A DNA stretch of 64,000 bases from JBCBTD01 sp039818825 (GTDB lineage Bacteria; Pseudomonadota; Alphaproteobacteria; Geminicoccales; Geminicoccaceae): the NCBI GenBank assembly GCA_039818825.1, contig JBCBTD010000018.1, forward strand, positions 4,313 to 68,312. Reading direction: 5' to 3'. Shown in pieces: positions 46,373-55,136 of this stretch. The translations under genes were made by a program, and so were the position numbers. Under the pieces are notes generated by a model. That model did no database searches. It saw only the letters and a list, made by a program, of their open reading frames with translations, and was not told the origin of the DNA. The stretch's first letter is position 1, and every line of letters begins with the position of its first letter.

Positions 46373-47176
46373 TCAGCCTCCGTCGATCCCCGACACCGAC
46401 CGGCGTCGGCGTCGGAGCCAGCCCACCCCGAACAGATCGACGACGCCGACGGCCAGCCGGTCGAGCGTGCCGTACTTCGAACGGCCCCGTACTCGTTCGC
46501 GGTGACCGACCGGTAGTGACTTCACGGCAAAACCCTCACGGATGAACAGGGCGGGGAGAAAGCGGTGCTGGTGGTCGAAGAACGGCACCAGCAGATAGAC
46601 GTCGCGACGGAACACCTTGAGGCCGCAGCCGCTGTCGGGTGTACGGTCATGGAGGATCCAGCCGCGGACGGTGTTGGCGATCCGCGACGAGCGGCGTTTG
46701 ATCCAGGTGTCCCGTCGATTGCGCGAGCGGTCGCCGCCGACCAAGCCGAGCGGGATCGGCGTCGCCGGATCGTCGAGGGCCCGGAGCAGCGCGGGCAGGT
46801 CGGCCGGGTCGTTCTGGCCGTCGCCGTCCAGCGTCGCCACCAACGGCGCGCGTGCCGCCAAAATGCCGGTGCGCAGTGCAGCGCTCTGGCCGCCGGAACG
46901 CCGATGGCGCAACCAGCGGAGCCGCGGCTCACGTGCGGCGGTTCCGGCGATGGCTTCCGCGGTCGTGTCGGTGCTGCCGTCGTCGACGTAGATGATCTCG
47001 AAGGTGGTGAGCCCGTCGAGCGCCGCGACGATTTCGTCGACCAGCGGCGCGACGTTGGCGGCCTCGTTTTTCGCCGGCACGACCACCGACAGCTCCAGGC
47101 CCGGTGTTCGCGCCGCACTCACCGTCGCTGCTGCCCAGCTCGCTGGCAGCATCCCCGGCCGTTCGTCCTCGGTCAT
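46373..47176 (-). CDS. Family 2 glycosyltransferase, polyprenyl-phosphate sugar type
   Basis: A 267-residue GT-A enzyme of the DPM1/ArnC type. The core is LSVVVPAKNEAANV, the metal-site region YVDDGSTDTT and LDGDGQNDPAD, and later SGCGLKVFRRDV. No long membrane segment is seen, unlike ArnC, so it is probably peripheral. It would charge a polyprenyl phosphate with a sugar for use by the partner membrane enzyme. Its ATG overlaps the upstream stop (ATGA), a coupled operon. Confidence 0.88.
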   Translation of the reverse strand: MTEDERPGMLPASWAAATVSAARTPGLELSVVVPAKNEAANVAPLVDEIVAALDGLTTFEIIYVDDGSTDTTAEAIAGTAAREPRLRWLRHRRSGGQSAALRTGILAARAPLVATLDGDGQNDPADLPALLRALDDPATPIPLGLVGGDRSRNRRDTWIKRRSSRIANTVRGWILHDRTPDSGCGLKVFRRDVYLLVPFFDHQHRFLPALFIREGFAVKSLPVGHRERVRGRSKYGTLDRLAVGVVDLFGVGWLRRRRRSVSGIDGG

Positions 47177-48831
47177 GGCGACCCTTTGCCGTAGAGGCGG
47201 ATCGTCGTCCAGCGTCCGCCGTTCAGTCGCCAACCCCGGACCTCCGCCAACGATCGCGGTGGGATGGTGGAGGCTGCCAGGAACTCGGCATCGTGGCGCT
47301 CGTCGACGAAGGCGAGGGCGCAGGGCTCGCTGGCGACCAGCGCGGCGGCCGCGGCGGCCTGCACCAGCTGCAGATCGGTGCCGATCAGAAAGACGGCGCT
47401 CGGTTCGTGATAGCCGACGCTCACCACGACCGGCGCCGGGCAGGGCGCGTGGATCGCCGCCGCCTCGGCCATCGCGCTACTTGTCCAAAGCGGCGGCAAC
47501 CGCGGCAGCAGGCCGCCGTAGACCGTCGCGTAGATGACCAGCGCCGACGCGCCGAGCGCCCACCCCGACGTCGCACCGCGGCCGCTTCGATATGCGGCGA
47601 CCGCGGCCGCCAGCCCGACGAGCGCCGCCACGGCACCCAGGACGACGGGCGCCGGCAAGGGCTGCCCAAGAAGCTCCGGCAGCAGCGTGGCCGCGACCGT
47701 CAACGCGACGCCGAGCAGGACCGTCAGCGCCAGCGGCAAGCCCACCAGCCAGCCGGGGCGGCGCGCGAGGCTGAGCGCGGCGACGGCCGCGGCGATCGCC
47801 AGTGCTGGGAACGTCGGCAGCACGTAATGCGGCAGCTTGGTGGCGGCGAGTTCCATCACCAGCCAAAAGCCGACGATCCAGGCCACCAGGAAGCGCGCCC
47901 GGTCGTCGGTACGACGCTGCCACAACCAACAGCCAGCCAGCGGCAGGAGTGCTGCGAACGGCCATGCGGTCGCCATCAAGAGGGCCAGGTGCGTCCCGGG
48001 CGGCGCGCCATGGCCTTCTTGGACGGTGTAAACCTTGCCGATGGCGTCGATGCCGAGTGCGTCGCGCAGAAAAGCGCCATCGGTTCGTAGGGTGATGGCG
48101 ACGTACCAGGGCGCCGCGACCAGCAGGGCAAGGAGCAAGCCTCGCAGTGGCCGGAGGTGTTTCAGCCAGGCGACGCGCCGGCTCCAGGCGACGAGGCCAA
48201 GGATCGTCAGCAGGCTGACCAGAGGGCCGATCGGGCCCTTGACCATCGCCATCGCCGCCAGGGCCAACCAGAAGACCAGCCACGCCCGACCCTGAACCGG
48301 TCCGTCGCGGCCAGCCCAGAGGGTCCAAAGCGCCCATTGGCCGATGACGACGAGGCCGAGCAGCAGAGCGTCGGTTTTGGCCAGCCGGGCTTCGACCCCG
48401 AGGACGATCGACGTCGCCAGTGCGGCCCCGGCGAGGAGGCCCACGGCTCGACCGAACATCGCGGCGCCGAGCCCGGCGGTCGCCAGGACTGCCAGCAGCG
48501 CGCCCGCAATCGACGGTAGGCGGTAGGCCCAGATCGGGCCATCCGCAGCGCCGCCCGCGAGAGTCACTGCGCCTGCCTGGAGCCAGTGGATGCCGACCGG
48601 CTTCTTGTGGCGCGGATCGTCCTGGAGGCGGATGTCGACGAAGTCGCCGGTAGCGAGCATCTGTTTGGTTGCCTGGGCGAAACGCGCTTCGTCGCGGTCG
48701 ACGGGGGCGATCACCAGGGTGCCGGGCAACCACGCCAGGAGGCCCAACAAGACCAGGGCCGGAACGGTGAGCGCCCATGATCGGGCCAACGTCCCGAGGG
48801 CGCCGGCGGGCGTCGGATGGGGGTGGAACAA
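47173..48831 (-). CDS. GT39/ArnT-like lipid-linked sugar transferase
   Basis: A polytopic glycosyltransferase of 552 residues with about 12-13 helices, of the PMT/ArnT superfamily. The first periplasmic loop has PVDRDEARFAQATKQM, the catalytic acidic motif, and LQDDPRHKKPVGIHWLQA follows. It would move a sugar from a polyprenyl carrier onto a periplasmic acceptor such as lipid A. A start at TTG 48831 is the longest choice; a TTG at 48789 is possible and neither has a strong ribosome site. First gene of the GT39-GT2-LAB_N-mobA operon. Confidence 0.85.
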   Translation of the reverse strand: MFHPHPTPAGALGTLARSWALTVPALVLLGLLAWLPGTLVIAPVDRDEARFAQATKQMLATGDFVDIRLQDDPRHKKPVGIHWLQAGAVTLAGGAADGPIWAYRLPSIAGALLAVLATAGLGAAMFGRAVGLLAGAALATSIVLGVEARLAKTDALLLGLVVIGQWALWTLWAGRDGPVQGRAWLVFWLALAAMAMVKGPIGPLVSLLTILGLVAWSRRVAWLKHLRPLRGLLLALLVAAPWYVAITLRTDGAFLRDALGIDAIGKVYTVQEGHGAPPGTHLALLMATAWPFAALLPLAGCWLWQRRTDDRARFLVAWIVGFWLVMELAATKLPHYVLPTFPALAIAAAVAALSLARRPGWLVGLPLALTVLLGVALTVAATLLPELLGQPLPAPVVLGAVAALVGLAAAVAAYRSGRGATSGWALGASALVIYATVYGGLLPRLPPLWTSSAMAEAAAIHAPCPAPVVVSVGYHEPSAVFLIGTDLQLVQAAAAAALVASEPCALAFVDERHDAEFLAASTIPPRSLAEVRGWRLNGGRWTTIRLYGKGSP

Positions 48832-48962
48832 GCAGCGGGTCCAGCGTCGAACGAAGTGCCCGTCGCATAGCCCTTCGGCCGGTTGCTGTCGAGTTGCGCC
48901 GACCGCGGGCGTCGCTTGCCAACGCCCACCCCGTCGGCTACATCACCGCGGCTCAAGCGCCA

Positions 48963-49038
<76 letters not shown>

Positions 49039-49191
49039 ATAATCTCAACAGGTTACATTCGATCTCGCAGCCAACGACTGCCGGCGGGCACCTACCGGGC
49101 ACCCACGCGGGCGGAACTGGGCACCGGGCTTGGACCGATCGCCTGCGGCCGGGTTGCCGTGATCGGCGTTCAGTCGGCAGGGTAGACTAGC

Positions 49192-49695
49192 ATGGCGCGA
49201 ACTCGCCGAAGCATAGCGGGCTCGGAGCGTCCGGCGAGGACGACGCGCCAGCGCCTCGGCGAGTACGGTGAGGAACATGTTCGAAGAACCGTGTCCTGCC
49301 CGCGGTGCAAGCGCAGCCGGACGTTCCGGCGCCTGCCCAACAACTTCAGATGCGCGGACCTGATCTGCGATTTCTGTGGCTTCGTCGCACAAGTGAAAAC
49401 GGCCAAGGCGAGGGACACCGCCACTCCGATCGGAACCTACCTCGGCGCCGCGTGGGGGCCACAAAAGGAGCGTATGGACGCCGGGATCTTCACAAGCCTC
49501 TACATCGTGCAGTGCGATCAGGCGCAACCGCTGTGCGCGAGCTACACCGCAGTGTTCTTCCTTCCTGCCGAGGCCCAAGAATCGGACATGTTCATCCCGC
49601 GTCAGCCGCTGAGCGAGACGGCGAGACGAGCTGGATGGCGGAGCTTCCGGATCGACGTATCGAAGTACACTGAGCGACTGATCAGGCTCGCTTGA
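49192..49695 (+). CDS. Stand-alone DpnI-like nuclease domain (Zn-ribbon, D-x-Q-x-K)
   Basis: A 167-residue protein resembling the N-terminal catalytic domain of the methyl-directed restriction enzyme DpnI. A zinc ribbon is formed by Cys36-Cys39 and Cys59-Cys62. The PD-(D/E)xK core is spaced as in DpnI: Asp56, three residues before Cys59, then Gln67-x-Lys69, where DpnI has Asp53, Glu64 and Lys66. The late segment PLSETARRAGWR matches the PLAPTARRAGW region of DpnI. The C-terminal winged helix of DpnI (about 70 residues) is missing. The Glu-to-Gln change could alter or end catalysis. It sits 154 bases after the tRNA-Arg gene, possibly an acquired gene. No methylase is nearby. Confidence 0.8.
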   Translation: MARTRRSIAGSERPARTTRQRLGEYGEEHVRRTVSCPRCKRSRTFRRLPNNFRCADLICDFCGFVAQVKTAKARDTATPIGTYLGAAWGPQKERMDAGIFTSLYIVQCDQAQPLCASYTAVFFLPAEAQESDMFIPRQPLSETARRAGWRSFRIDVSKYTERLIRLA

Positions 49696-49714
49696 GCCGG
49701 TTCCGGCGACACTC

Positions 49715-49918
49715 CTACCAGGAAGCCGAATGCGGTGGCCGCGGCGGCTTCTTGGTGATCACGTAGCCGGACAGCCGGAGTTGTTTGATGACCGCGTGTG
49801 CAATCGGCCGAAGGTGCGCGATCGCGTCGACGCGCGGCACCTGCAGCAAGAGCTGTCGCCGTTTGCTCGTGGCGAAGGCGATGGAAAATGCGAGGTCGTC
49901 GTCGATATCGTCGGGCAT
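49715..49918 (-). CDS. 67-residue hypothetical protein
   Basis: A short, acidic start (MPDDIDDDLAFSIAFAT) then RQLLLQVPRVDAIAHLRPIAHAVIKQLRL and a basic end. It looks like a small soluble alpha/beta protein. It is convergent with the DpnI-like gene, 19 bases from it. The start is an ATG with only a weak ribosome site (TTGAAG). I do not recognise a family; a partner of the DpnI-like protein is possible but not shown. Confidence 0.45.
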   Translation of the reverse strand: MPDDIDDDLAFSIAFATSKRRQLLLQVPRVDAIAHLRPIAHAVIKQLRLSGYVITKKPPRPPHSASW

Positions 49919-50111
49919 GACTTCAATGTGCCAATGACGAGAACGAATACGGAATATGACCGAGGTAGCGGATGGCGCAGTGGGTCGTCGTCGGCACCGG
50001 TCGGAAACGGGGTGGTAGTGAGGGACTACGCGAACGAGTATCTATGGTCTTCGAGAAACTGAGCGGGCGTCCCACCTCGCGGCGCCCGAAACCACAAGGG
50101 AGGCATGGCAC

Positions 50112-50534
50112 ATGCAGTTGCGAGCTGCTCTGACCCTACTGTTCGTGAGTATCGCCGCGCCCGCGTTCGCCGAGCGAACACCGGCGCCCGAGAACGCAGA
50201 AGTCTACTTGGTGCAACCCATCGACGGTGCTGTCGTCACGAGCCCGGTGACGGTGGTGTTCGGCTTGCGCGGCGCCGGCATCGCGCCCGCTGGCGTCGAG
50301 CTTCCCAACACGGGACACCATCACCTCTTGATCAACGTCGACCCGGCCACGATCGATTTCGAGAACCCGCTGCCTGCGAGTGACGAGCTGGTTCATTTCG
50401 GGGGCGGTCAAACCGAGACCACCCTGGACCTGCCGGCAGGCGAACACAGTCTTCAACTCCTGTTCGGCGATCACAACCATATCCCGCATGAGCCACCCGT
50501 GCTCTCGGAGCCCGTCACGATCAACGTCCAGTGA
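50112..50534 (+). CDS. DUF4399 periplasmic protein
   Basis: A 140-residue exported protein. The signal peptide is residues 1-20 (ending APAFA). The DUF4399 hallmarks are VYLVQPIDGAVV, TGHHHLLINVD, and late LLFGDHNHIPHEPPVLSEPV. Its histidine clusters suggest metal or ligand binding, but no function is known to me. Strong GGGAGG lies before the ATG. It stands alone in the accessory patch. Confidence 0.85.
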   Translation: MQLRAALTLLFVSIAAPAFAERTPAPENAEVYLVQPIDGAVVTSPVTVVFGLRGAGIAPAGVELPNTGHHHLLINVDPATIDFENPLPASDELVHFGGGQTETTLDLPAGEHSLQLLFGDHNHIPHEPPVLSEPVTINVQ

Positions 50535-50641
50535 CGCTCCGGCCCCGCAGAGGCGAGCCGGCCCAACCGGGTTTGGTTGGAGGCACGTTTGCGAGGTTCA
50601 GTGAGCCGGGCGCCCAACCGCGACTGAACGAGCACCGGCCC

Positions 50642-51075
50642 TCAGGCCGTCTCGGCGATCAGACTCGCATCGTCGTTCGCCACGTGCCCGACACGCCTTT
50701 CGACCGGGCGGGTGCGTAGCGTCCCGTCCGGCGCAGGAGCGATCAGTGTTGCAGCCTCGGCCGGCTCGCCGGTCAACCACGTGTCCCAGGTGTCCGGTGC
50801 CAAGATCACCGGGATCCGGTTGTGGAGCGGCGCCACGTCCGCGTTGGGCTCCGTCGTTACGATGGTGAAGCTCTGCACGACATCGCCTTCCGTCGGCCGC
50901 CACCACTCGTAGAGCCCCGCCATCGCCATTGGAGGCCCTGCGGTAGGTTGCGGTAGGTACGGCTGACGGGCGGATTTCGGCCCTGCCCAAAAAAATGCCC
51001 GTCCGCAGGCACCAAACACCTCCGGCTTCTGAAGGCCGACCGAAATGCTGGATTGCTCGCAACGGTCTCACCACG
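50642..51075 (-). pseudogene. Broken SRAP/YedK (HMCES-like) gene
   Basis: SRAP proteins bind abasic DNA covalently through Cys2. Here the central SRAP core RGETVASNPAFRSAFRSRRCLVPADG is in one frame. The rest (WAGPKSARQPYL through AMAGLYEWW and FTIVTTEPNADVAPLHNRIPVIL to the stop) is in another. The break lies in a run of seven T (A on the plus strand, 50989-50995); adding one T would restore GHFFWAGPK. The N-terminal part with the catalytic Cys2 is not found upstream of about 51075, where the sequence becomes unrelated. A sequencing error could explain the shift but not the missing start. Confidence 0.7.
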
Positions 51076-51485
51076 GACGCGCCAGCGACATCTTGGTAGA
51101 AGGAACATCCCGCGGCGGCGTTGAGATGGTTTCAATGCTGGATTCGGGTGTGGTTTCAGTTTGGCCCCGTTGCGGGCGCGGCCCACGTACCGATGAGTTG
51201 GGCCAGTCCGCGTGGTGCTTGGCGATCTGTTGGGCACGGCAGGTGCAGCCGCAGGTCGTGTAGGGTGGAGTTGCTCGCCTGGCCTCAGGTGGGCGTCGAG
51301 CGCGTCGTTCGTTCCGTGCTGTAGCAGCGTGCCACCGGCCCTGTGCACGAGCGCCTTCGGCTTGCCGGCCCTGCCGGACGAGCGCCGGTCGGTCGAATGG
51401 TCCGTGGTCGACCTAAAGCCCGGCGGAGACCGCCATATGCTCCAAGACGGCTCGCCAGAAGACGGTGGGCTGGTGCCAGAGCGGC
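51076..51485. other. Gene-free stretch (SRAP remnant to MDR gene)
   Basis: About 410 bases without a gene that I can support. Open frames here give low-complexity Arg/Pro/Ala proteins with no start signal. An 11-base direct repeat AATGCTGGATT occurs at about 51044 and 51135, one copy inside the remnant and one outside, possibly a scar of the event that removed the SRAP N-terminus. Confidence 0.4.
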
Positions 51486-52514
51486 TCAGCCATGGCTGCC
51501 CGCACCGGGTCGGAGCAGGACGCGATCGCGCGAGCCTTGGAGGACCGACTGGTAGGCGCGCGCGGCGTCCTGGATCGGGAAGCAGGCCTCCGGGTTGATG
51601 GCGAACGGTTTGAGCGCACCGCTTTCGAACCCCGGCTCCAGCGCGTCGAAGATCCTCGCACCGTCGTGCGAATCGAGGGCCAGCGTGTCGATCCCGATGA
51701 ACTTGTGGCGGCCGCGGTAGAAAGCGAAGATGTCGAAGGGCACCGAGCGCTCGAACGTCGAGATGAAGATCTGCCGGCCCTTGATCGCCATGGCTTCGTT
51801 GGCCTTCGCGAAGTAGGGATCGCCGACCGTGTTGTAGACGATGTCGGCACCGTGACCGTTCGTCTGGTCGCGGACATAAGCAGCGAGGTCGGTCGTGCTG
51901 GCGTCGATCATGTCGACGGGGCCGCTGGTGTGGCCGATGAAGGGCTGCCGGCGGTGCTCGACGGCGAAGACACGGGCGCCTCGCATCGCGGCGATCTGGA
52001 TCGCGGCTTGCCCGACCTTGCCGTTGCCGCCGAGGACCAGAACGACGTCCTCCGGTCGGACACCGCCGGCTTCGCGCAAACCCTCGAAGGCGGTGATGAA
52101 CGGCACACCGACGGCGCCAGCTTCTTCCAGGGTGAGGGTCGAGGGCTTCGCCCGCACCGCCTTCGCATCGAGGACGAGCCAGCGAGCATGGGTGCCGTCG
52201 CGACGAATGCCCAGCTCACCGCCGCCGCCCCAGACCTCGAGGCCGACGAGTTCGGGCGGCCCCTCGCGAACGATGCCGCCGTAGTCGCGGCCGGGCGTGC
52301 GCGGCCAGACGGCGTGAGGCATGAGGCCCAGCGTGGCCTTCACGTCGCTCGGGTTGACGCCGGCGGCGACGACCTCGACGAGGCACTCGCCCGAGCTGAT
52401 CCGGGGCGGCGCCTGCGGTTCGATCGTGAGCCTGAGGTGATCGACGTCAGGCGAAGCTTCGGTCACGCGGACGGCATGGGCGCCGGCCGAGGCCGGTTCG
52501 GGCGGGGGCGTCAT
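51486..52514 (-). CDS. MDR-superfamily NAD(P)H reductase
   Basis: A 342-residue zinc-independent reductase. The N-terminal GroES-like domain has VVAAGVNPSDVKATLG and GRDYGGIV, and the Rossmann fold has VLVLGGNGKVGQAAIQIAA. GNGKVGQA replaces the usual GAGGVG. It is the last gene of the TRAP catabolic operon, 23 bases after the BKACE gene. Reduction of a ring-cleavage product (such as maleylacetate) is a pathway guess; typical maleylacetate reductases are iron ADHs. AGGAG precedes the ATG. Confidence 0.85.
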   Translation of the reverse strand: MTPPPEPASAGAHAVRVTEASPDVDHLRLTIEPQAPPRISSGECLVEVVAAGVNPSDVKATLGLMPHAVWPRTPGRDYGGIVREGPPELVGLEVWGGGGELGIRRDGTHARWLVLDAKAVRAKPSTLTLEEAGAVGVPFITAFEGLREAGGVRPEDVVLVLGGNGKVGQAAIQIAAMRGARVFAVEHRRQPFIGHTSGPVDMIDASTTDLAAYVRDQTNGHGADIVYNTVGDPYFAKANEAMAIKGRQIFISTFERSVPFDIFAFYRGRHKFIGIDTLALDSHDGARIFDALEPGFESGALKPFAINPEACFPIQDAARAYQSVLQGSRDRVLLRPGAGSHG

Positions 52515-52537
52515 GGTTCGTCTCCTAGGTGTCGGGA

Positions 52538-53413
52538 TCAGCGGAGCCGGAGGATCTCCCGGGCTTCGTCGGGCTTGGCGGGACGGGCTCCGAGGCGCTC
52601 CAAGATCTCGCGTGCGCGGCGAACCAGCGCCGCGTTGTCTGGAGCCGGGACGCCCCTCCCGAGATACACGTTGTCTTCCATGCCGACCCGGGCGTGGCCC
52701 CCGAGCAGCCAAGACTGCGCCATCATCGGGAAGGACATCCGGCCGAGCCCGAACCCGGTCCAGACGGAGCCTGGGGGCAGCATGCGGCTGGCCGCGGCCA
52801 GCAGGTCCGGGCTCGACGGGAAGCCGTACTTCACGCCGGTGACGATCGAGAACATCGAAGGCGTCGCCAAGGTGCCGTCGTCGATGAGGTCGAGCGCCAG
52901 TTGGATGTCGCCCGTATCGAACAGCTCGATCTCGGGCTTGACGCCGGCCTCGCCGATGACCGCCGCCATCTTGCGAACGTTGCCTGGCGTGTTGATGACG
53001 ACGTCCTCGCCCGAGTTCATGGTGTTCAGGTCGAGTGTGCAGATCTCGGGCCGAAGCTCGACGATGTGCTCGACCCGCAGCTCCGGGCGCATGAGCGTCG
53101 TTCCGGGCGCTGCCACCTTCGGGTCCTCGGCGCTCGGCCGAAAACGACCGCCCGGGCCTGTGGTGACGTTCAAGATGAGCTCCGGGTTGGCACCGCGGAC
53201 GCGGTCGACCACCTCGCGATAGAGTGCCAAGTCCGTCGACGGCGCGGCGGTTCGTGGATCACGAACGTGGATGTGGACGATGGCAGCGCCTTCCGTCGCG
53301 GCATCGAGGCACGCCCGGGCGATCTCCTCTGGCGTCGCGGGCAGGGCCGGGTTCTGGTCACGGGTGGTGATGTTGCCCGTGACGGCGCAGGTGATGATCA
53401 CGCGGTCGTGCAT
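52538..53413 (-). CDS. BKACE family (DUF849) beta-keto acid cleavage enzyme
   Basis: TIM-barrel Zn2+ enzyme of 291 residues. It condenses a beta-keto acid with acetyl-CoA and releases acetoacetate plus a shorter or CoA-linked product. The metal motif HIHVRDP is at 47-53, and the later Glu lies in RVGMEDNVYLGRG. GAGGAG lies before the ATG at 53413. Family members handle 3-oxoadipate, 3-keto-5-aminohexanoate or dehydrocarnitine; which applies here is unknown. Its position beside a ring-cleavage dioxygenase favours 3-oxoadipate. Confidence 0.9.
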   Translation of the reverse strand: MHDRVIITCAVTGNITTRDQNPALPATPEEIARACLDAATEGAAIVHIHVRDPRTAAPSTDLALYREVVDRVRGANPELILNVTTGPGGRFRPSAEDPKVAAPGTTLMRPELRVEHIVELRPEICTLDLNTMNSGEDVVINTPGNVRKMAAVIGEAGVKPEIELFDTGDIQLALDLIDDGTLATPSMFSIVTGVKYGFPSSPDLLAAASRMLPPGSVWTGFGLGRMSFPMMAQSWLLGGHARVGMEDNVYLGRGVPAPDNAALVRRAREILERLGARPAKPDEAREILRLR

Positions 53414-53423
53414 GGCGCGCTCC

Positions 53424-54176
53424 TCAGAGGTGCCGTCCGCCGTCCACGACGATGCGCGAGCCGGTCGTGAAACGCAGGTGGGTGGCGCAGGCGGCGATGG
53501 CCGCGGCGACGTCGTCGGGCGTCGTAACTCGCCCGAGCGGGGTCGACTGGGCGACCTTGGCGTTGAACGCGGCATCTCGGCCCGGCACGAACCGTGTGTC
53601 GACCACGCCGGGCGAGACGGCGACGACGCGGATCTCCGGTGCAAGCGCCCGCGCCAACGCTTCGCTCATGATGTCGAGACCGGCCTTGGCGCTGCAGTAG
53701 GCGATGCTGGACCCGATGGCGGTGAACGCCGCGATCGACGAAACGTTCACGACGAGCCCGTCGCCCGTGGCCGCGAGCGCCGGGCGGAAGGCGCGGATGG
53801 TAGCGAAGACGCCACGCCAGTTGTTGGCGAAGACCTCGTCGATGAGCTCGTCCGTCAGCGCGTCGAGGTCGTCATGAGCTACGGGAACCGTCATCCCTGC
53901 CGTGTTGACGAGGATGTCGGCACGGCCGGTCGCCTCGAGCACGGCGTCGCGGAAGCCGGCGATCGACGTGCTGTCTTCGATCGTCACCGCGAGCGGGAGA
54001 TGTCCCTCGCCAGGCAACGCCGCGCAGATCGCCTCGGCGTTGTCACGGCTCGAGCGGTAGCCGACGACGATGCGGGCGCCTTCGGCGGCGAGGCGTCGAC
54101 TGGTTGCGGCCCCGATGCCGCCGGAACCACCGGCGACGATCGCGACTTTTCCTTCGAGAAGAGACGAGCTGGTCAT
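53424..54176 (-). CDS. SDR-family NAD(P)-dependent dehydrogenase
   Basis: Classical short-chain dehydrogenase of 250 residues. The cofactor loop is GGSGGIG at about 17-23, then NTAG at 91-94 and the catalytic Ser147, Tyr160 and Lys164 in SIAYCSAKAG. The C-terminus DGGRHL is typical. It would oxidise or reduce an alcohol or ketone in the catabolic pathway; a FabG-like role is less likely. A strong GGGGGGAG precedes the ATG. It is 10 bases upstream of the BKACE gene. Confidence 0.9.
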   Translation of the reverse strand: MTSSSLLEGKVAIVAGGSGGIGAATSRRLAAEGARIVVGYRSSRDNAEAICAALPGEGHLPLAVTIEDSTSIAGFRDAVLEATGRADILVNTAGMTVPVAHDDLDALTDELIDEVFANNWRGVFATIRAFRPALAATGDGLVVNVSSIAAFTAIGSSIAYCSAKAGLDIMSEALARALAPEIRVVAVSPGVVDTRFVPGRDAAFNAKVAQSTPLGRVTTPDDVAAAIAACATHLRFTTGSRIVVDGGRHL

Positions 54177-54189
54177 GACTGCTCCCCCC

Positions 54190-55119
54190 TCAAGCGATCG
54201 GTGGGACAGGGAACGTCGGCTCACCCTTCACGAGCCGGAAATCGTAGCGGCACGTGAAAAACGGCGGCTCGAAGTCGGCATACCGTTCCGGCTCGGCCTC
54301 GTGATGCTCCCGAAACTCGCCGACGATCGCCTTCTTCGCGCCGAAGACGACGTCCGTGGCAAGCGCCTCTTCGGAGTCCGAGAAGATTTGTGTGATGAGC
54401 GTCTTGTGGCCGGGCGCCGAGACGATGAAGTGGACATGGGCCGGCCGGTAGGGATGGCGCTTCTGCGCGTGGAGGAGCTTGCCCACGGGTCCGCCCGTCG
54501 GCACCGGGTAGCCGGCGGGCTTCACCGACCGGAAGGCGAAGCGACCCTGCGCATCGGTCGTGAACTTGCCACGCAGGTTGTAATCGTCCTGGGCCGGATC
54601 CTGGTTGTCGTACAAGCCGACCGGTGAAGCCTGCCAGATGTCGAGCGTCGCATTCTCGATCGGCTTGCCGTCGACGTCGAGGACACGGCCCTCGAACCAC
54701 AGTCCCGGGCCGGGCGTCGCGGAACGGGCGATGGTTTCGCCGTAGGCGCAAACCGGAGCATGGCCGCGATAGAACGGGCCAAGCAGCGCCGACATGGTCT
54801 CGCCACGCCCACCGTCGTTGTTGATGAGGTCGACCAGCGTGGAGAGACCGAGGACGTCGGCCGCGAGGACGACCTCGTTGTTGGTCTCGTTGGTGTGGTG
54901 GCCGAGGGCGGCGATCCAGCGCAGGCCGAACTCGTACTCGTCCTCGGTCGGCTGTACCTCGAGAACGAATGCGTGCAGGTGGCGGACGAGTGCGGCGGTG
55001 ATCGCCCGAAGCCGTGGCTCGTCGGTTTCGGCCATGGCGGCGAGAACCGCCGGCGTCACGGACCGCTCGTCTTCGATCAGCGGTGGCAAGGGGCGGCGCG
55101 CGAGCGCTTGGGCGGACAT
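54190..55119 (-). CDS. Intradiol ring-cleavage dioxygenase, hydroxyquinol 1,2-dioxygenase-like
   Basis: Non-haem Fe(III) dioxygenase of 309 residues. An N-terminal helical dimerisation domain (residues 1-105) precedes the beta-sandwich. Fe ligands are Tyr170 (VGLYDNQ), Tyr204 (GYPVPTGGPVG), and His228 and His230 (RPAHVHF). The sequence YPVPTGGPVG with RHPYRPAH and the later DVVFGAKK is closer to hydroxyquinol 1,2-dioxygenase than to plain catechol enzymes. The expected product is maleylacetate. It lies between the TRAP genes and the SDR gene, in a catabolic operon. Confidence 0.9.
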   Translation of the reverse strand: MSAQALARRPLPPLIEDERSVTPAVLAAMAETDEPRLRAITAALVRHLHAFVLEVQPTEDEYEFGLRWIAALGHHTNETNNEVVLAADVLGLSTLVDLINNDGGRGETMSALLGPFYRGHAPVCAYGETIARSATPGPGLWFEGRVLDVDGKPIENATLDIWQASPVGLYDNQDPAQDDYNLRGKFTTDAQGRFAFRSVKPAGYPVPTGGPVGKLLHAQKRHPYRPAHVHFIVSAPGHKTLITQIFSDSEEALATDVVFGAKKAIVGEFREHHEAEPERYADFEPPFFTCRYDFRLVKGEPTFPVPPIA

Positions 55120-55136
55120 CTCGGACGTTCCTCCGT

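Noticed and set aside
51044..51145. Direct repeat AATGCTGGATT as a transposon border
   Set aside because: Only 11 bases, no inverted ends and no transposase; kept as a note on the gene-free stretch.
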